A stretch of 64,000 bases of DNA from Fimbriimonadaceae bacterium (lineage in GTDB: Bacteria > Armatimonadota > Fimbriimonadia > Fimbriimonadales > Fimbriimonadaceae), in the NCBI GenBank assembly GCA_023957775.1, contig JAMLGR010000004.1, positions 124,001 through 188,000 on the forward strand, given 5' to 3'. This document shows positions 1 to 8,924 of this stretch, piece after piece. A program made the translations under genes and the position numbers. The notes below the pieces were generated by a model. It saw only the letters and a program-made list of their open reading frames with translations, did no database searches and was not told the DNA's origin. How positions within the stretch are numbered: the stretch's first letter is position 1; the number at the start of each line of letters is the position of its first letter.

Positions 1-44
1 TCGAAGTGCAGGATGAAATCGCCGAGCTGCGAGAAGATCTCCAT
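1..44 (-). CDS. DedA-family membrane protein, N-terminal fragment (runs off the window)
   Basis: Reading leftwards from the ATG at 44-42, fourteen codons give MEIFSQLGDFILHF before the window edge. This resembles the opening of DedA/SNARE-associated family membrane proteins, which often begin with a short helix of the type MExLxxLxDFILHLD. DedA proteins are polytopic inner-membrane proteins linked to lipid-carrier flipping and membrane homeostasis. The gene would be divergent from the helicase at 98, with about 50 bases between the two starts to hold both promoters. So few residues are visible that the call rests on a family resemblance only; it could be an unrelated membrane protein. Confidence 0.4.
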   Translation of the reverse strand, partial: MEIFSQLGDFILHF

Positions 45-97
45 GAAGGAAGACGCAGTGTATCTGGCACCCGCCCCACGCTGCCAACTCACCCATA

Positions 98-2167
98 ATG
101 AAGACCTTGCCCAAGGCCAGCCATCTGATCGAGACCGCCTTCGAGCGGCTCGCCGGTCGCAAAGGGTTCGTCGAGCGGCCGGACCAGAAGCAGCTCGCCC
201 TCCTCCTGGCCGACTGCATCGAAGGACCCTCCTCGGCGGCGTTCGAGGCGCCCACGGGGTTGGGCAAGTCGCTCGCGTGCCTCGTCCCGGCGATCGCGCA
301 CGCGCTCCTCGACGGGAAGCGCACGATCATCGCCACCTACACGAACGTGCTGGCGGAGCAGTACTGGCGCGACGACCTGCCGCTCGCGCTCGAGCTGTTC
401 GACGGCGAGCCTCCCAAGTCCGAGTTCCTCATCGGCCGACAGCGGTACGCGTGTCTTGCGGCCATGGACGAGCAGAAAGGCGAGGTGCAGGCACGGTTTC
501 GACGCGTCGCCCAACTGGGCATCGAGTCCGAGCTGCGCGGCATGCACGGTGTGAGCCAGCGCGACGCCGCGAAGCTGTGGCCGCTGATGGCCGCGCCCGC
601 CGTGTGTCCGGCGCGCCTGTGTCCGCACTTCAACGAGTGCTTCTACTACCGCGCGCGCCGTTCTGCCGAGCGCGCGGCGATCGTGATCACCAACCACAGC
701 GTCGTGATGCAGGACGCCCTGCTCTCCCAGGCGTCGAGCGGCGAACTCAGCTTGCTGGGCGAGTACGACTACCTGATCCTCGACGAGGCGCACGACTTCC
801 CGCTGGCCGCCCTCAACGCCCTGGAGTTCGAACTGAGCGATGCCAAGCTTTCGCAGGTGGCGGGGATCGCGACAAAGATGGAGCATGCGTTGCTCCCCAT
901 CGCCGCGCAATCCGGCGCCGGCGAGGAGTGGGTGCAGACCTGTGTCGCCTACCTGGAGACTCTCAAGCGGGCGCAGCGCGATGTCGGCGCCTTCGGAGCG
1001 ACGCTTGGCCACCCCGGCATCCTGGCGGTCGCCCCCGCGGAGGTCGAAGCGCACGAGCAGGTGAAGCGGCACTCCGCGACCCACGCCAAAGGAGGTGCCG
1101 AACACCTCGCCGCAGGCGTGGCGGAGCAGACGACTGCCTTCGTCAAGAAGGCGCAAGCGACGATTGAGCGGAGCAAACGCAACAGCGAGGTCGAGCCGGG
1201 GAAGGCCGACGAGGCGGCGGAGACGGTGCGCAACTACTCCATGTACCTGCGCGAGTACGCCGAAGGGTGCCTCTCGCTCATGGAGCCGAACCCCGTGTCG
1301 GTGAGCTACGTGGGTTTGCGCGAATCCGGGGCGATCCTGCGCCACGACGTCGTGGACCTCGCCGGACCCCTCCACGAACTGCTCTGGTCGCGCGTGCCGG
1401 CCGCGTGCCTCTCGGCGACCCTCGCGGTCGATGGCGCTTTCGACTTCTTCAAGCGCCAGACGGGCATGGCGCCGGACTTCGAAGAGGTGCTCCCCTCGCC
1501 GTTCGATTTTGCCACGCAGGCCGCGCTCTACCTTCCCCCGCCCGGTCGCATTCCCGACCCGACCGAGGCGCGCAAGAGCGGCCAGGAGGAGGCGTACTTC
1601 GACGCCGTCGCGCGCGAGCTCGAGCAGATCCTCCTCGCCATGGGTGGGCGCACCCTTGCCCTGTTTCACAGCCGGCGCGAGATGGAGGCCGTGCGCGAGC
1701 GGATGCACGTGCCGGACGAACTTCCGATCGTGATGCAGCGCTGGTCGGGGGCCGCGTACGCGGGCGAGCGGTTCAAGAAGGACGTCGCCACCTCGCTCTT
1801 CGCCCTTCGCTCGTTCTGGACCGGGTTCGACGCGCCGGGGGAGACGCTCTCTTGCGTGGCTCTGGTGCGCGTGCCGTTCGAAGTGCCGATCGATCCCCCT
1901 CAAGTCGCGCGCATGGCGTGGCTTCAGACACAAGGGATCAACCCCTTCGCCGGACACAGCCTGCCCATGGCGAAGATGATGATGCGCCAAGGCGCCGGCC
2001 GGCTCGTCCGCCGCGATGGCGACCGGGGCATCGTGGCCGCCCTCGACGCGAGGCTCCATACGAAGCGCTACGGCGAGGAGATCCTCGCGAACCTCCCGCA
2101 GGAGATGCGCCGCTTCGACGACGTCCGCGAAGCGGCGGGTTGGGTCGGTATCGAGGGCTGGAGCTAG
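98..2167 (+). CDS. DinG/XPD-type Fe-S superfamily 2 DNA helicase
   Basis: 689-residue ATP-dependent DNA helicase of the DinG/XPD group, expected to unwind DNA 5' to 3' during repair or when clearing R-loops. Walker A is APTGLGKS at residues 51-58 and the DEAH box sits in LILDEAHDF near residue 230. Four cysteines lie where XPD-like enzymes carry the 4Fe-4S cluster: C119, then C170, C175 and C181 in the segment CPARLCPHFNEC. The C-terminal half keeps motif VI, QGAGRLVRR, near residue 635. There is no N-terminal exonuclease domain, so it resembles E. coli DinG or YoaA more than Firmicute DinG. The ATG at 98 is the first start that fits the conserved N-terminus. Family is certain; the exact paralogue is not. 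Confidence 0.9.
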   Translation: MKTLPKASHLIETAFERLAGRKGFVERPDQKQLALLLADCIEGPSSAAFEAPTGLGKSLACLVPAIAHALLDGKRTIIATYTNVLAEQYWRDDLPLALELFDGEPPKSEFLIGRQRYACLAAMDEQKGEVQARFRRVAQLGIESELRGMHGVSQRDAAKLWPLMAAPAVCPARLCPHFNECFYYRARRSAERAAIVITNHSVVMQDALLSQASSGELSLLGEYDYLILDEAHDFPLAALNALEFELSDAKLSQVAGIATKMEHALLPIAAQSGAGEEWVQTCVAYLETLKRAQRDVGAFGATLGHPGILAVAPAEVEAHEQVKRHSATHAKGGAEHLAAGVAEQTTAFVKKAQATIERSKRNSEVEPGKADEAAETVRNYSMYLREYAEGCLSLMEPNPVSVSYVGLRESGAILRHDVVDLAGPLHELLWSRVPAACLSATLAVDGAFDFFKRQTGMAPDFEEVLPSPFDFATQAALYLPPPGRIPDPTEARKSGQEEAYFDAVARELEQILLAMGGRTLALFHSRREMEAVRERMHVPDELPIVMQRWSGAAYAGERFKKDVATSLFALRSFWTGFDAPGETLSCVALVRVPFEVPIDPPQVARMAWLQTQGINPFAGHSLPMAKMMMRQGAGRLVRRDGDRGIVAALDARLHTKRYGEEILANLPQEMRRFDDVREAAGWVGIEGWS

Positions 2168-2173
2168 GTGTTG

Positions 2174-2208
2174 TCTATCGTCTATCGTTTGTCGTTTGTC
2201 GTTTGTCG
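2174..2208. repeat. Heptanucleotide tandem repeat (5 units)
   Basis: Two TCTATCG units are followed by three TTTGTCG units in perfect 7-base phase, starting seven bases after the helicase stop codon. The tract is A/T-richer than the flanking genes. It is one of several unrelated-looking heptamer tracts in the intergenic DNA of this window. Confidence 0.8.
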
Positions 2209-2276
2209 GGGCGAATTTTCGGACTTTGGGCTCCGTCCCTTCCACATTGGAGACGGATACCGTACGATAGAAACCC

Positions 2277-4061
2277 ATGGGCATCAGAGCGGCGGCGAGC
2301 CTCGCATTGGCGATCGGCGCCGGCTTCGCGAGCGGAGCCGGTCCGCTCGGCATCCGGGTTCAACCCCTCTACGAGGGTCGGAGGGCTTCCGGCATGGTCG
2401 CGCTGGTCGCGACCGTTTCGAACAGCGGCCGGGACGCCACGGGCGCCGTGGTCGTCTCGACCGAGGGCATGGCGCCCGTGCGCTTTCCGGTCGCCCTGCC
2501 GCGAGGCAGCGTCAAGCGGGTCCGCATGTTGGCGCCGCTGAACGCCTACTACGGCACGCCGACGGTCGTCCTTGAAACCGATCGCGGCAGCGTGCGGGCC
2601 ATGCTCCCGCCGTCCGAAATCGCCTACGGGGAAGATCATCCGGGTGCCCTCCTCATCGGCGGGGCCTCGGGAGAACTCAACTTCCTCGAAGAGAGCACCG
2701 GCCTCTTCGTCCAGGCGGAGAGCGCGCCCGATCGCCCCATCGCGTACGCCAGCATGCGCTTTGTGGTTTTGGGCGAGGGCGCCGAGCGGATGTCGGACGG
2801 AGTCGTCGACGCGCTCCAGGCGTGGGCGGAAACCGGGGGCACGATCGTGGTCGTCGGGGGGGCGTCGAATCCCCTGCTGTTCGACCGCCGGTGGACGCCC
2901 TTCCTGCCGCTCGAGGCAGAGGGAAGCCGCCAGGCCCGGATTCCGAGTAGCGTCGAGAAACTCTGGGGGCGGCCGATGCCCGACGCGCCGATCGCGGTGG
3001 CGTTCGGAAGGGTCGCTCCCGGCGCCCGCGTCGCCGTCCAAGGCCCGGTGCCCCTGGTGATGGATCGACCGCTGGGTTCGGGACGTGTGTTGATGTTTGC
3101 GTTCAATCCGTTCGAAGGGCCGTTGCGCACGTGGCCGGGGCGGAAGAAGATGTTCGAACAGCATCTGCCCGCCATGGGATCGACCGGGATGATGGGATTG
3201 CAGAGCCAGCCCTCGTACTTCGGAGGGACCCGCATTCCGAGCTCGCCCGGCGTGATTCGAAACGAGCCAGACCCGTTCACGGTCGAACTGCCGGCGACCG
3301 GAACCGTGCTGATGTTGCTCGCAGGGTACGTGGTCCTGGTGGTTCCCATCAACTTCCTCCTCTTGCGCAAGCTGAAGCGGGGCGAGTGGGCCTGGGTCAC
3401 GTCGCCGCTGCTGAGCCTCGGCTTCGCCGCCGTGTTCTTCTCGTTCGCCGCGGACCTCTACAAGACCCCGTTGGGGCGTGCGGTGACTGGGACGCTCTAC
3501 TTGGACTCCCGGCTCGACCACGGCTACCTCGTTGGGAACGCGCAGCTGTTCATCCCGCGCGGCGGGACGTACGACCTTCGATTCGACGCGGTGGACTGGG
3601 TGGCGCCCGTCGGCTTCGACCTCTACGGCTCCGGCTACGGTGGCCGCACGGAGAGCCGCATCGATCTCGGCCTGGTCGACAACGGCAACCTCCACGCGCG
3701 TCGGGCCGCCTTTCCCAACCTCGCGTTCCACCAGTTCGGATTTGCCCAGCGTTTGGAAACGGCAGGGTGGCTGGCTGTTCGCGGGAGTGTGAAGAACGGC
3801 AAGGTGAGGCTCGAGTTGACGAACGGATCGCCTTACTCTATGGCACCCACCATCGGCAAGGGGGATGCCAATGCGCTCCCGGTCGGCATCCTGGCGCCTG
3901 GCGCTTCGGGCGCCGTTCAGTTGGCGGGTTCGAGGGTCCCTCCCCACGTGTTCGTGTTCGGGTCCTTGGAGGGGCTCGAGGCGGGGCCGCGGTTGGGAAA
4001 GGACTACTCCTCGCCGACGTCCATGCGGTTTGAGGCGGTCGTCCAGGTGGTGAACGAGTGA
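2277..4061 (+). CDS. Membrane-anchored exported protein, first gene of the exporter/MoxR operon
   Basis: 594-residue protein with an N-terminal signal peptide (MGIRAAASLALAIGAGFASG), a large extracytoplasmic region, and two hydrophobic segments at about residues 342-365 and 375-397 that bracket a basic loop (LLLRKLKRGE). The stretch around residues 120-200 (LLIGGASGELN, then GGTIVVVGGASNP) has the look of a class I glutamine-amidotransferase-like Rossmann fold, as found in similar proteins encoded next to MoxR and ABC-2 operons in Planctomycetes and Armatimonadota. A beta-rich C-terminal domain follows. No catalytic triad was recognised. It overlaps the permease gene by four bases (GTGA), so it is translationally coupled to the exporter. 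Function unknown; perhaps an accessory factor of the exporter. Confidence 0.75.
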   Translation: MGIRAAASLALAIGAGFASGAGPLGIRVQPLYEGRRASGMVALVATVSNSGRDATGAVVVSTEGMAPVRFPVALPRGSVKRVRMLAPLNAYYGTPTVVLETDRGSVRAMLPPSEIAYGEDHPGALLIGGASGELNFLEESTGLFVQAESAPDRPIAYASMRFVVLGEGAERMSDGVVDALQAWAETGGTIVVVGGASNPLLFDRRWTPFLPLEAEGSRQARIPSSVEKLWGRPMPDAPIAVAFGRVAPGARVAVQGPVPLVMDRPLGSGRVLMFAFNPFEGPLRTWPGRKKMFEQHLPAMGSTGMMGLQSQPSYFGGTRIPSSPGVIRNEPDPFTVELPATGTVLMLLAGYVVLVVPINFLLLRKLKRGEWAWVTSPLLSLGFAAVFFSFAADLYKTPLGRAVTGTLYLDSRLDHGYLVGNAQLFIPRGGTYDLRFDAVDWVAPVGFDLYGSGYGGRTESRIDLGLVDNGNLHARRAAFPNLAFHQFGFAQRLETAGWLAVRGSVKNGKVRLELTNGSPYSMAPTIGKGDANALPVGILAPGASGAVQLAGSRVPPHVFVFGSLEGLEAGPRLGKDYSSPTSMRFEAVVQVVNE

Positions 4062-4900
4062 ACTGGTTCCGAAGCGCGGTGCTCGACAATCCGATGTTCG
4101 CCGAGATGCCGCGACAGGCGCGCAGGTTCGTCTCGCCGTCGGGTTCGGGAGCAGTCAACCGCCTGGCCGTGGGTTGCATGATCGCCGCCTACCTGGGATT
4201 CATGACCCTCGTCGGAGAGTCGCAGATGCCGTTCGAGGGCGTGGTCTGGGTCGAAATGATCCTGGCAGCGATCCTTGTCGCTCCCGTGACCCACAAGGCG
4301 ATCGCGGGCGAGCGGGATCGGCGTTCGTGGGACCTTCTGCAGGTCGCCCCACTCCGTCCCGAGCAGATCGTGGTGGGTCGGTTTGTCGGGGCGATGATTC
4401 CGTTCCTGACCCTCGCCGTGCTTGCCACGATGGTCGCCCCGTTTTCGACGGCTTCGAACAGCTTTTACGCCGACGGATACCGGTACGCCAGCCCGGCGAT
4501 CTCGACGGTCGCGCTGTCGCAGGTCTACGTGGTGAGTTGGAGTCTGTGCCTGGTGGCGCTCGGCATCCTCATTTCGGCGCGGAGCCGTCGCGCGTTCACG
4601 GCCCTTGCCTCCACGTTCGGCGTGTTGGTGATCTGGCTGGTGGTGTTGCCGGTGCTTGGGTCGGTGGTGTTCGACTCGTTCACGTGGCAGATCGCCGAAC
4701 AGCTGTTTCCGTTCACGACCCTGAGCTCGATCTTTGCGCGCACCCCGGACAGTCAAGCGCTGACGTCCCCGTTGGCGGGGGCTCTGCTGATGTCGACGGT
4801 CTACACGATCGCCGGCGTTTCGTTGCTGGTTTGGGCCTCCAAGACCCTCCATTTCGCCGACAACCAAGTTCGATTCGCGGGAGGACGCCGCCATGCTTGA
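4058..4900 (+). CDS. ABC-2 type exporter permease (smaller subunit)
   Basis: 280-residue polytopic membrane protein. After a cytoplasmic N-terminus it has about six hydrophobic segments, including LAVGCMIAAYLGFMTLVG, MIPFLTLAVLATMVAPF and FGVLVIWLVVLPVLGSVVF. The cytoplasmic motif HKAIAGERDRRSWDLLQVAP is the ERE-like element of ABC-2 permeases (E-R-x-x-x-T/S-W/L-D-L-L) that couples to the ATPase. The GTG start at 4058 overlaps the previous stop. The ATPase gene begins eight bases before this gene ends. Together with the ATPase and the permease at 5822 it should form an exporter; the substrate cannot be read from the sequence. Confidence 0.85.
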   Translation: MNWFRSAVLDNPMFAEMPRQARRFVSPSGSGAVNRLAVGCMIAAYLGFMTLVGESQMPFEGVVWVEMILAAILVAPVTHKAIAGERDRRSWDLLQVAPLRPEQIVVGRFVGAMIPFLTLAVLATMVAPFSTASNSFYADGYRYASPAISTVALSQVYVVSWSLCLVALGILISARSRRAFTALASTFGVLVIWLVVLPVLGSVVFDSFTWQIAEQLFPFTTLSSIFARTPDSQALTSPLAGALLMSTVYTIAGVSLLVWASKTLHFADNQVRFAGGRRHA

Positions 4901-5822
4901 AGTCAAGAATCTGCGCAAGGTCTACGGGCCGCTCGTGGCCGTCGAGGAGCTCAGCTTCACGTTGCAGCCGGGCGACGTGTTCGGGTTCATCGGGTCGAAC
5001 GGGGCGGGCAAGACCACGACGATCCGTATGATCTCGACGCTCCTCGAGCCCACCTCGGGCACCGCGACGATCAACGGCGCCGACATCTGGAAGGACCCGA
5101 TGGAGGTGCGGCGGCTGATCGGCTACATGCCCGACTTCTTCGGCTTGTACGACGACGTGAAGGTGTGGGAGTACCTCGACTTCTTCGCGACGATCTACCG
5201 GGTGCCGGTCAACCAGCGCCCGGCGGTGATCGACAACGTGCTCGAGCTGACCGACCTGACGGTCAAGCGCGACGCCTTCGTCCAGTCGCTCTCTCGGGGA
5301 ATGCAGCAACGGCTGTGCCTCGCCCGCTGCCTGGTGCACGACCCGGCGCTGCTGCTTCTCGACGAGCCCGCGAGCGGTTTGGACCCGCGGGCGCGAGCGG
5401 AGTTGCGCGAGCTGATTCTCGAACTCGGTCGCATGGGGAAGATCGTTATCGTCTCCTCGCACATCCTGTCCGAGCTTTCGGGGTTCTGCAACACCGTCGG
5501 GATCATCGAGAAGGGGCGGCTGTTGGCGTCGGGTCCCGTCAAAGAGGTGATCGGCAGCATCCGGACGTCCCGCGTGCTGGAGGTGCGGTTCCTCGAAGAC
5601 GCCGGTGCGCCCCTGCAGTTCGCGAAGGCCCGTGCCCACGTGAACGACGCGCAGATGGGACCCGAAGGCCAGGTGTGCATCGACTTCGTCGGGACGCTCG
5701 AGGATCAGGCGTCCCTGCTGGAGGCCTTTGTGGCGGCGGGACACCGGGTGGTGGACTTCCGCGAGACGCACGCGGACCTCGAAGACGTCTTCATGCGCTT
5801 GACGACGGGGGCGTTGAACTGA
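4893..5822 (+). CDS. ABC transporter ATP-binding protein
   Basis: 309-residue nucleotide-binding subunit with all core motifs: Walker A GSNGAGKTT, a Q-loop just before GYMPDFFGLYDD, signature LSRGMQQRL, Walker B ALLLLDEP, and an H-loop in VSSHILSE. The C-terminal 80 residues beyond the ATPase core are the extension common in ABC-2 exporters of the CcmA/DrrA type. It lies between two permease genes, overlapping the first by eight bases and the second by one (TGATG), so the three proteins are probably made in matched amounts. It would power export of an unknown substrate. Confidence 0.92.
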   Translation: MLEVKNLRKVYGPLVAVEELSFTLQPGDVFGFIGSNGAGKTTTIRMISTLLEPTSGTATINGADIWKDPMEVRRLIGYMPDFFGLYDDVKVWEYLDFFATIYRVPVNQRPAVIDNVLELTDLTVKRDAFVQSLSRGMQQRLCLARCLVHDPALLLLDEPASGLDPRARAELRELILELGRMGKIVIVSSHILSELSGFCNTVGIIEKGRLLASGPVKEVIGSIRTSRVLEVRFLEDAGAPLQFAKARAHVNDAQMGPEGQVCIDFVGTLEDQASLLEAFVAAGHRVVDFRETHADLEDVFMRLTTGALN

Positions 5823-7384
5823 TGGCGCACGCGATCGGAGACGGGCTGCGCGAGGCGAAGCGCACCTACTTCGGAAACGCCACGGCCGTACGCGACTTCC
5901 GCTCGCAGATCCGCGGCACGCGCGCGTTGGTGTTGCTCACGCTCTACCTCTTGCTCCTGTTGATGATCGTCGCGGCGATCTACGTCTCGACCGTTCAGGT
6001 AGCGACCGTCTCGATTTCGGTGGCCCAGGAGTCCCTGAGCCGTTTCTACGTGGCGGTCTTGGCTCTGCTCGCGGCGGCGGTGACGGCGATCACTCCCGCG
6101 CTCAGCGCGTTGGCCGTGATCGGCGAGAAGCAGCGCCGTTCGCTCGACCTTGTGTTCAGCGCTCCCGTCACGCCGTACTACTTCCTGGTCGGGAAGCTGA
6201 TCAGCAACTTCCGCTGGACCGCGCTTCTGATCCTCCTGGCGATGCCGTTCTGCGCTGTCAGCATCGTGCTGGGCGGAGCCACGTGGACCGATGCGCTGGG
6301 CGCGTTCCTCATCCTCCTTTGGGCAGGCCTGCTCTACTCGGCGATCGGGATCGTGCTCTCGACGCTGGCGGCCACTCCGGTCGCCGCGATCATGCAGACG
6401 TACGCGGTCGTCGGCGTCTACTCGATGGTGGTGGGGATCGCCTCCACCGCTTCGAGCATCAGCTACGCGATGGGCAGAGTCGACATCCCGTGGTGGACGG
6501 GGTTCAGTCCCTTTGCGGCGGGGATGATGGGTTCGAGTTCGGCCGAGGTCTTTGGGATCGCCGTCCCGCACTGGGTCAGTGTGGGTCTGGTCACGCTGGT
6601 CGCGGTTCGGCTGCTTCTCCTCGGCGCCGCCTCGGCGATGTCCGGTTACGACGCGCCCGAAACGCGACGGCTGCGCATCGAGGGGTGGGTCGTGATGATC
6701 GCGCTGGGGTTCTTCCTGGGGGGTCTGGCCGCGCCGAACACCGCCGTGTCCCCCGCGGGTCCGATGGCCGATTTCGGGTCGGGTTGGGGTGCGACAACGG
6801 CGCTGCTGATGGTGCCGCTCCTCGTGTTCCTGCCCAACCTCGTGTGCAGCGCGCCCGATGCGGATCGGCGCTTCCGATTCAACGGGATGGTGGACTGGCG
6901 GCAGGTCTGGCGTGGAACGCCTGCGGGGTCGCTCCCGTATCTGGTGTTGCTGTGGGCTGGCTTGTTTGGGGGCTCCGCGCTCCGCGGTTTGATTTGGCAG
7001 GACGGCGCGATCGACGCCGAATTCGCGACGCGCGCACTCTGGGCCCTGGCCTTTCTCTATTTCTGGTGGGCGTTGGGTCAGTTCGTGTCGGCGTACGCCA
7101 CCACGTTGCGAGGGGCCCGCGCGGCGATCTTCGCTCTGGGGCTGATCGTGCTGGTCATCCCGTTCCCGGTGCTTTCGGTCATGACCGCCACGGCCGATCC
7201 GGGAAACACCTATCTGTTCGCGCTGCATCTGATGTCGCCGCTGTTCTGGCGCAGCGACCTCTCGGCCGGCGTGCATCTGGTGGCGCTGGCGGCGTTTGGA
7301 ATGGGGGCGGCCGCGCTGGCGCGCAACCGTTATCAGGAGCTTGGATATGGACAACGACACTCACCTTCGGCTGATTCGGTTTAG
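5822..7384 (+). CDS. ABC-2 type exporter permease (larger subunit)
   Basis: 520-residue membrane protein starting at the ATG that overlaps the ATPase stop. It contains roughly a dozen hydrophobic segments, for example ALVLLTLYLLLLLMIVAAIYVSTV near residue 38 and later FLYFWWALGQFV. The cytoplasmic ABC-2 coupling element IGEKQRRSLDLVFSAPVTP is near residue 100. It is about twice the size of its partner at 4058, as if two ABC-2 membrane domains were fused. The last 38 bases overlap the start of the next gene, which is read in another frame. Exported substrate unknown. Confidence 0.85.
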   Translation: MAHAIGDGLREAKRTYFGNATAVRDFRSQIRGTRALVLLTLYLLLLLMIVAAIYVSTVQVATVSISVAQESLSRFYVAVLALLAAAVTAITPALSALAVIGEKQRRSLDLVFSAPVTPYYFLVGKLISNFRWTALLILLAMPFCAVSIVLGGATWTDALGAFLILLWAGLLYSAIGIVLSTLAATPVAAIMQTYAVVGVYSMVVGIASTASSISYAMGRVDIPWWTGFSPFAAGMMGSSSAEVFGIAVPHWVSVGLVTLVAVRLLLLGAASAMSGYDAPETRRLRIEGWVVMIALGFFLGGLAAPNTAVSPAGPMADFGSGWGATTALLMVPLLVFLPNLVCSAPDADRRFRFNGMVDWRQVWRGTPAGSLPYLVLLWAGLFGGSALRGLIWQDGAIDAEFATRALWALAFLYFWWALGQFVSAYATTLRGARAAIFALGLIVLVIPFPVLSVMTATADPGNTYLFALHLMSPLFWRSDLSAGVHLVALAAFGMGAAALARNRYQELGYGQRHSPSADSV

Positions 7385-8564
7385 TCGGCGCGTGCGTCTG
7401 GCGCGCGCGTGGCGGGGCGCGGCCGTCGGCTTGTGCGCCGGCGCGCTGGTCGCGGCGGCTTTGGCGGGGCTCGACGCGTGGAGGGTCGTGTTCGCCGAGC
7501 CGCTGACCCTGGCGGGGGCGGTCGCCGCCGGAGGCGTCTTGGGCGCGATCGTTGGAGCGTTGTGGCGCGTCCGCACGATCGATGTCGCGGACAGCATCGA
7601 CCGGAGGGCGGGGCTCGAAAACCGCGTGCGCACGGCGATCGCCGTTCCGGACGGAGCATTCTCGGACGCCCTGCGGGAGGATGCCCGCCTCCAACTCCAG
7701 GACGTGAGGCCGAAGCAGGTGTTTCCCTTGCGGCTTGGCCGGTGGCATGCAGGCGCGCTGGCGCTCTCTGCCGTCGCGGCCTCGTTGTTCCTTCTGGGCA
7801 ACACGTCGTTGTTTCTCAGCGAGGAGCAGAAGGCGGACCGAGAGGCGCTGAAGAAAGCGGCACCGCTCGTCGAGCGAGTCGCCCGTCCGAACCTCGAGGA
7901 CCGCACGGCGGACGAGAAGGCGCTGAACGCGGAGATGAAGCGGTTCGCCAAGCTCCTCGAACGCGCACGCATCGATCGGCCCGAAGCGTTGCAGAAAGCC
8001 AACGACCTCGCCCAAAAGGCCGACGAGTTGGCGCGGCAGCGGTTCAAGCAGGCCGAGCAAAGCCTGCAGACGGCCGACCAGGCCCTCGCCAAGATGATGC
8101 AGGACGAACTGGCCAAGGCAGGGCTGGAGAACGTGGATCCGGCGGATTTGATGAAGGATCCGGCGGCCGCAGAGTCCCAGATGTCCAAGCTCGACCAGCA
8201 GATTCGGGATCTGGAGAAGCGTCTCGGGGACAAGGGGCTCAGCGACGCCCAGCGCGCCGAGCTCTCCCAACAGAAGGCGGACGCCGAGAAGCAGCGCCTC
8301 GAATTGAAGCTCTCGAAGGAGGCGCGCGAGACGTTCGACAAGCTGTTCAACTCCAAGGAGTTCAAGGAGATCATGGAAATGGCCCGGAAGCTCCGCCAGG
8401 AGGCGCAAGCCGGGCAGCAGGGCCAGCAGAAGCTCACCGCCGAGCAGGTGAAGGAGCTTCAGGATCGGCTCGAGGAGTTGGCGAAGCAGCTCAAGGATCC
8501 CGAAAAGCTGAAGGAGTACCTCGATGCACTGCGCGAGGCACTCAATCACGCGGGAGAAGGGTGA
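7347..8564 (+). CDS. Membrane-anchored coiled-coil protein
   Basis: 405-residue protein with three hydrophobic helices in its first 160 residues (AVGLCAGALVAAALAGL, LAGAVAAGGVLGAIVGAL and ALALSAVAASLFLLG). A long, highly charged alpha-helical region rich in Glu, Lys, Gln and Leu follows, with runs such as AEKQRLELKLSKEARETF that look like coiled coil. The ATG at 7347 is preferred because AGGAGC lies eight bases upstream; a longer reading from 7296 would begin inside the permease gene. Similar proteins (DUF4175-like) stand next to MoxR/DUF58/vWA genes in several phyla. It may scaffold the complex on the outer face of the membrane. No enzymatic motif is visible. Confidence 0.7.
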   Translation: MDNDTHLRLIRFSRRVRLARAWRGAAVGLCAGALVAAALAGLDAWRVVFAEPLTLAGAVAAGGVLGAIVGALWRVRTIDVADSIDRRAGLENRVRTAIAVPDGAFSDALREDARLQLQDVRPKQVFPLRLGRWHAGALALSAVAASLFLLGNTSLFLSEEQKADREALKKAAPLVERVARPNLEDRTADEKALNAEMKRFAKLLERARIDRPEALQKANDLAQKADELARQRFKQAEQSLQTADQALAKMMQDELAKAGLENVDPADLMKDPAAAESQMSKLDQQIRDLEKRLGDKGLSDAQRAELSQQKADAEKQRLELKLSKEARETFDKLFNSKEFKEIMEMARKLRQEAQAGQQGQQKLTAEQVKELQDRLEELAKQLKDPEKLKEYLDALREALNHAGEG

Positions 8565-8573
8565 GAGGGCTCG

Positions 8574-8924
8574 ATGTGCGCCAGCGGTCTGCTGGCGGCT
8601 CTCGGACTCGGTGGAAACGGCGGCCAGGGCAAGGACGAGTTCTACAAGAACCTCGGCACCGTGCCTCAGAACGAGAAGCCCGAGGACATCTCGGCCAAGG
8701 CGCTTCCGATGAGCGTCCGGGGCGAGAGGCAGGACAAGGGTGAAGAGTCCTATGTGGAGATCAAGGCTCCGGTCGCTCCCGGCCAGCGCTCTTCCACCCC
8801 CTACAGCAAGGTGTTGCCCAAGTATCAGAAACAGGCCGAGGAGGCCATGCGCCGGCAACAGATTCCCAAGGATCGCCAAAAGGCGGTGAAGGACTACTTC
8901 GACTCGCTGGGAGGGGGCCGTTGA
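8574..8924 (+). CDS. Small conserved protein upstream of MoxR
   Basis: 116 residues, beginning MCASGLLAALGLGG. It has no clear membrane segment and a polar middle. The C-terminus carries YSKVLPKYQKQAEEAMRRQQ followed by a short helix ending DYFDSL. That C-terminal helical pattern recurs at the end of longer membrane proteins encoded just before MoxR in related bacteria, so this may be the detached tail of such a protein. A GAGGG ribosome-binding site precedes the ATG, and the stop overlaps the MoxR start (TTGA). Role unknown; probably works with the coiled-coil protein encoded nine bases upstream. Confidence 0.6.
   Translation: MCASGLLAALGLGGNGGQGKDEFYKNLGTVPQNEKPEDISAKALPMSVRGERQDKGEESYVEIKAPVAPGQRSSTPYSKVLPKYQKQAEEAMRRQQIPKDRQKAVKDYFDSLGGGR

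Noticed and set aside
89-2353. 754-codon open frame antisense to the DinG-like helicase
   Set aside because: It is an artefact of GC-rich codon bias; the composition is Arg/His/Leu-rich without domains, and the plus-strand helicase has all its motifs.
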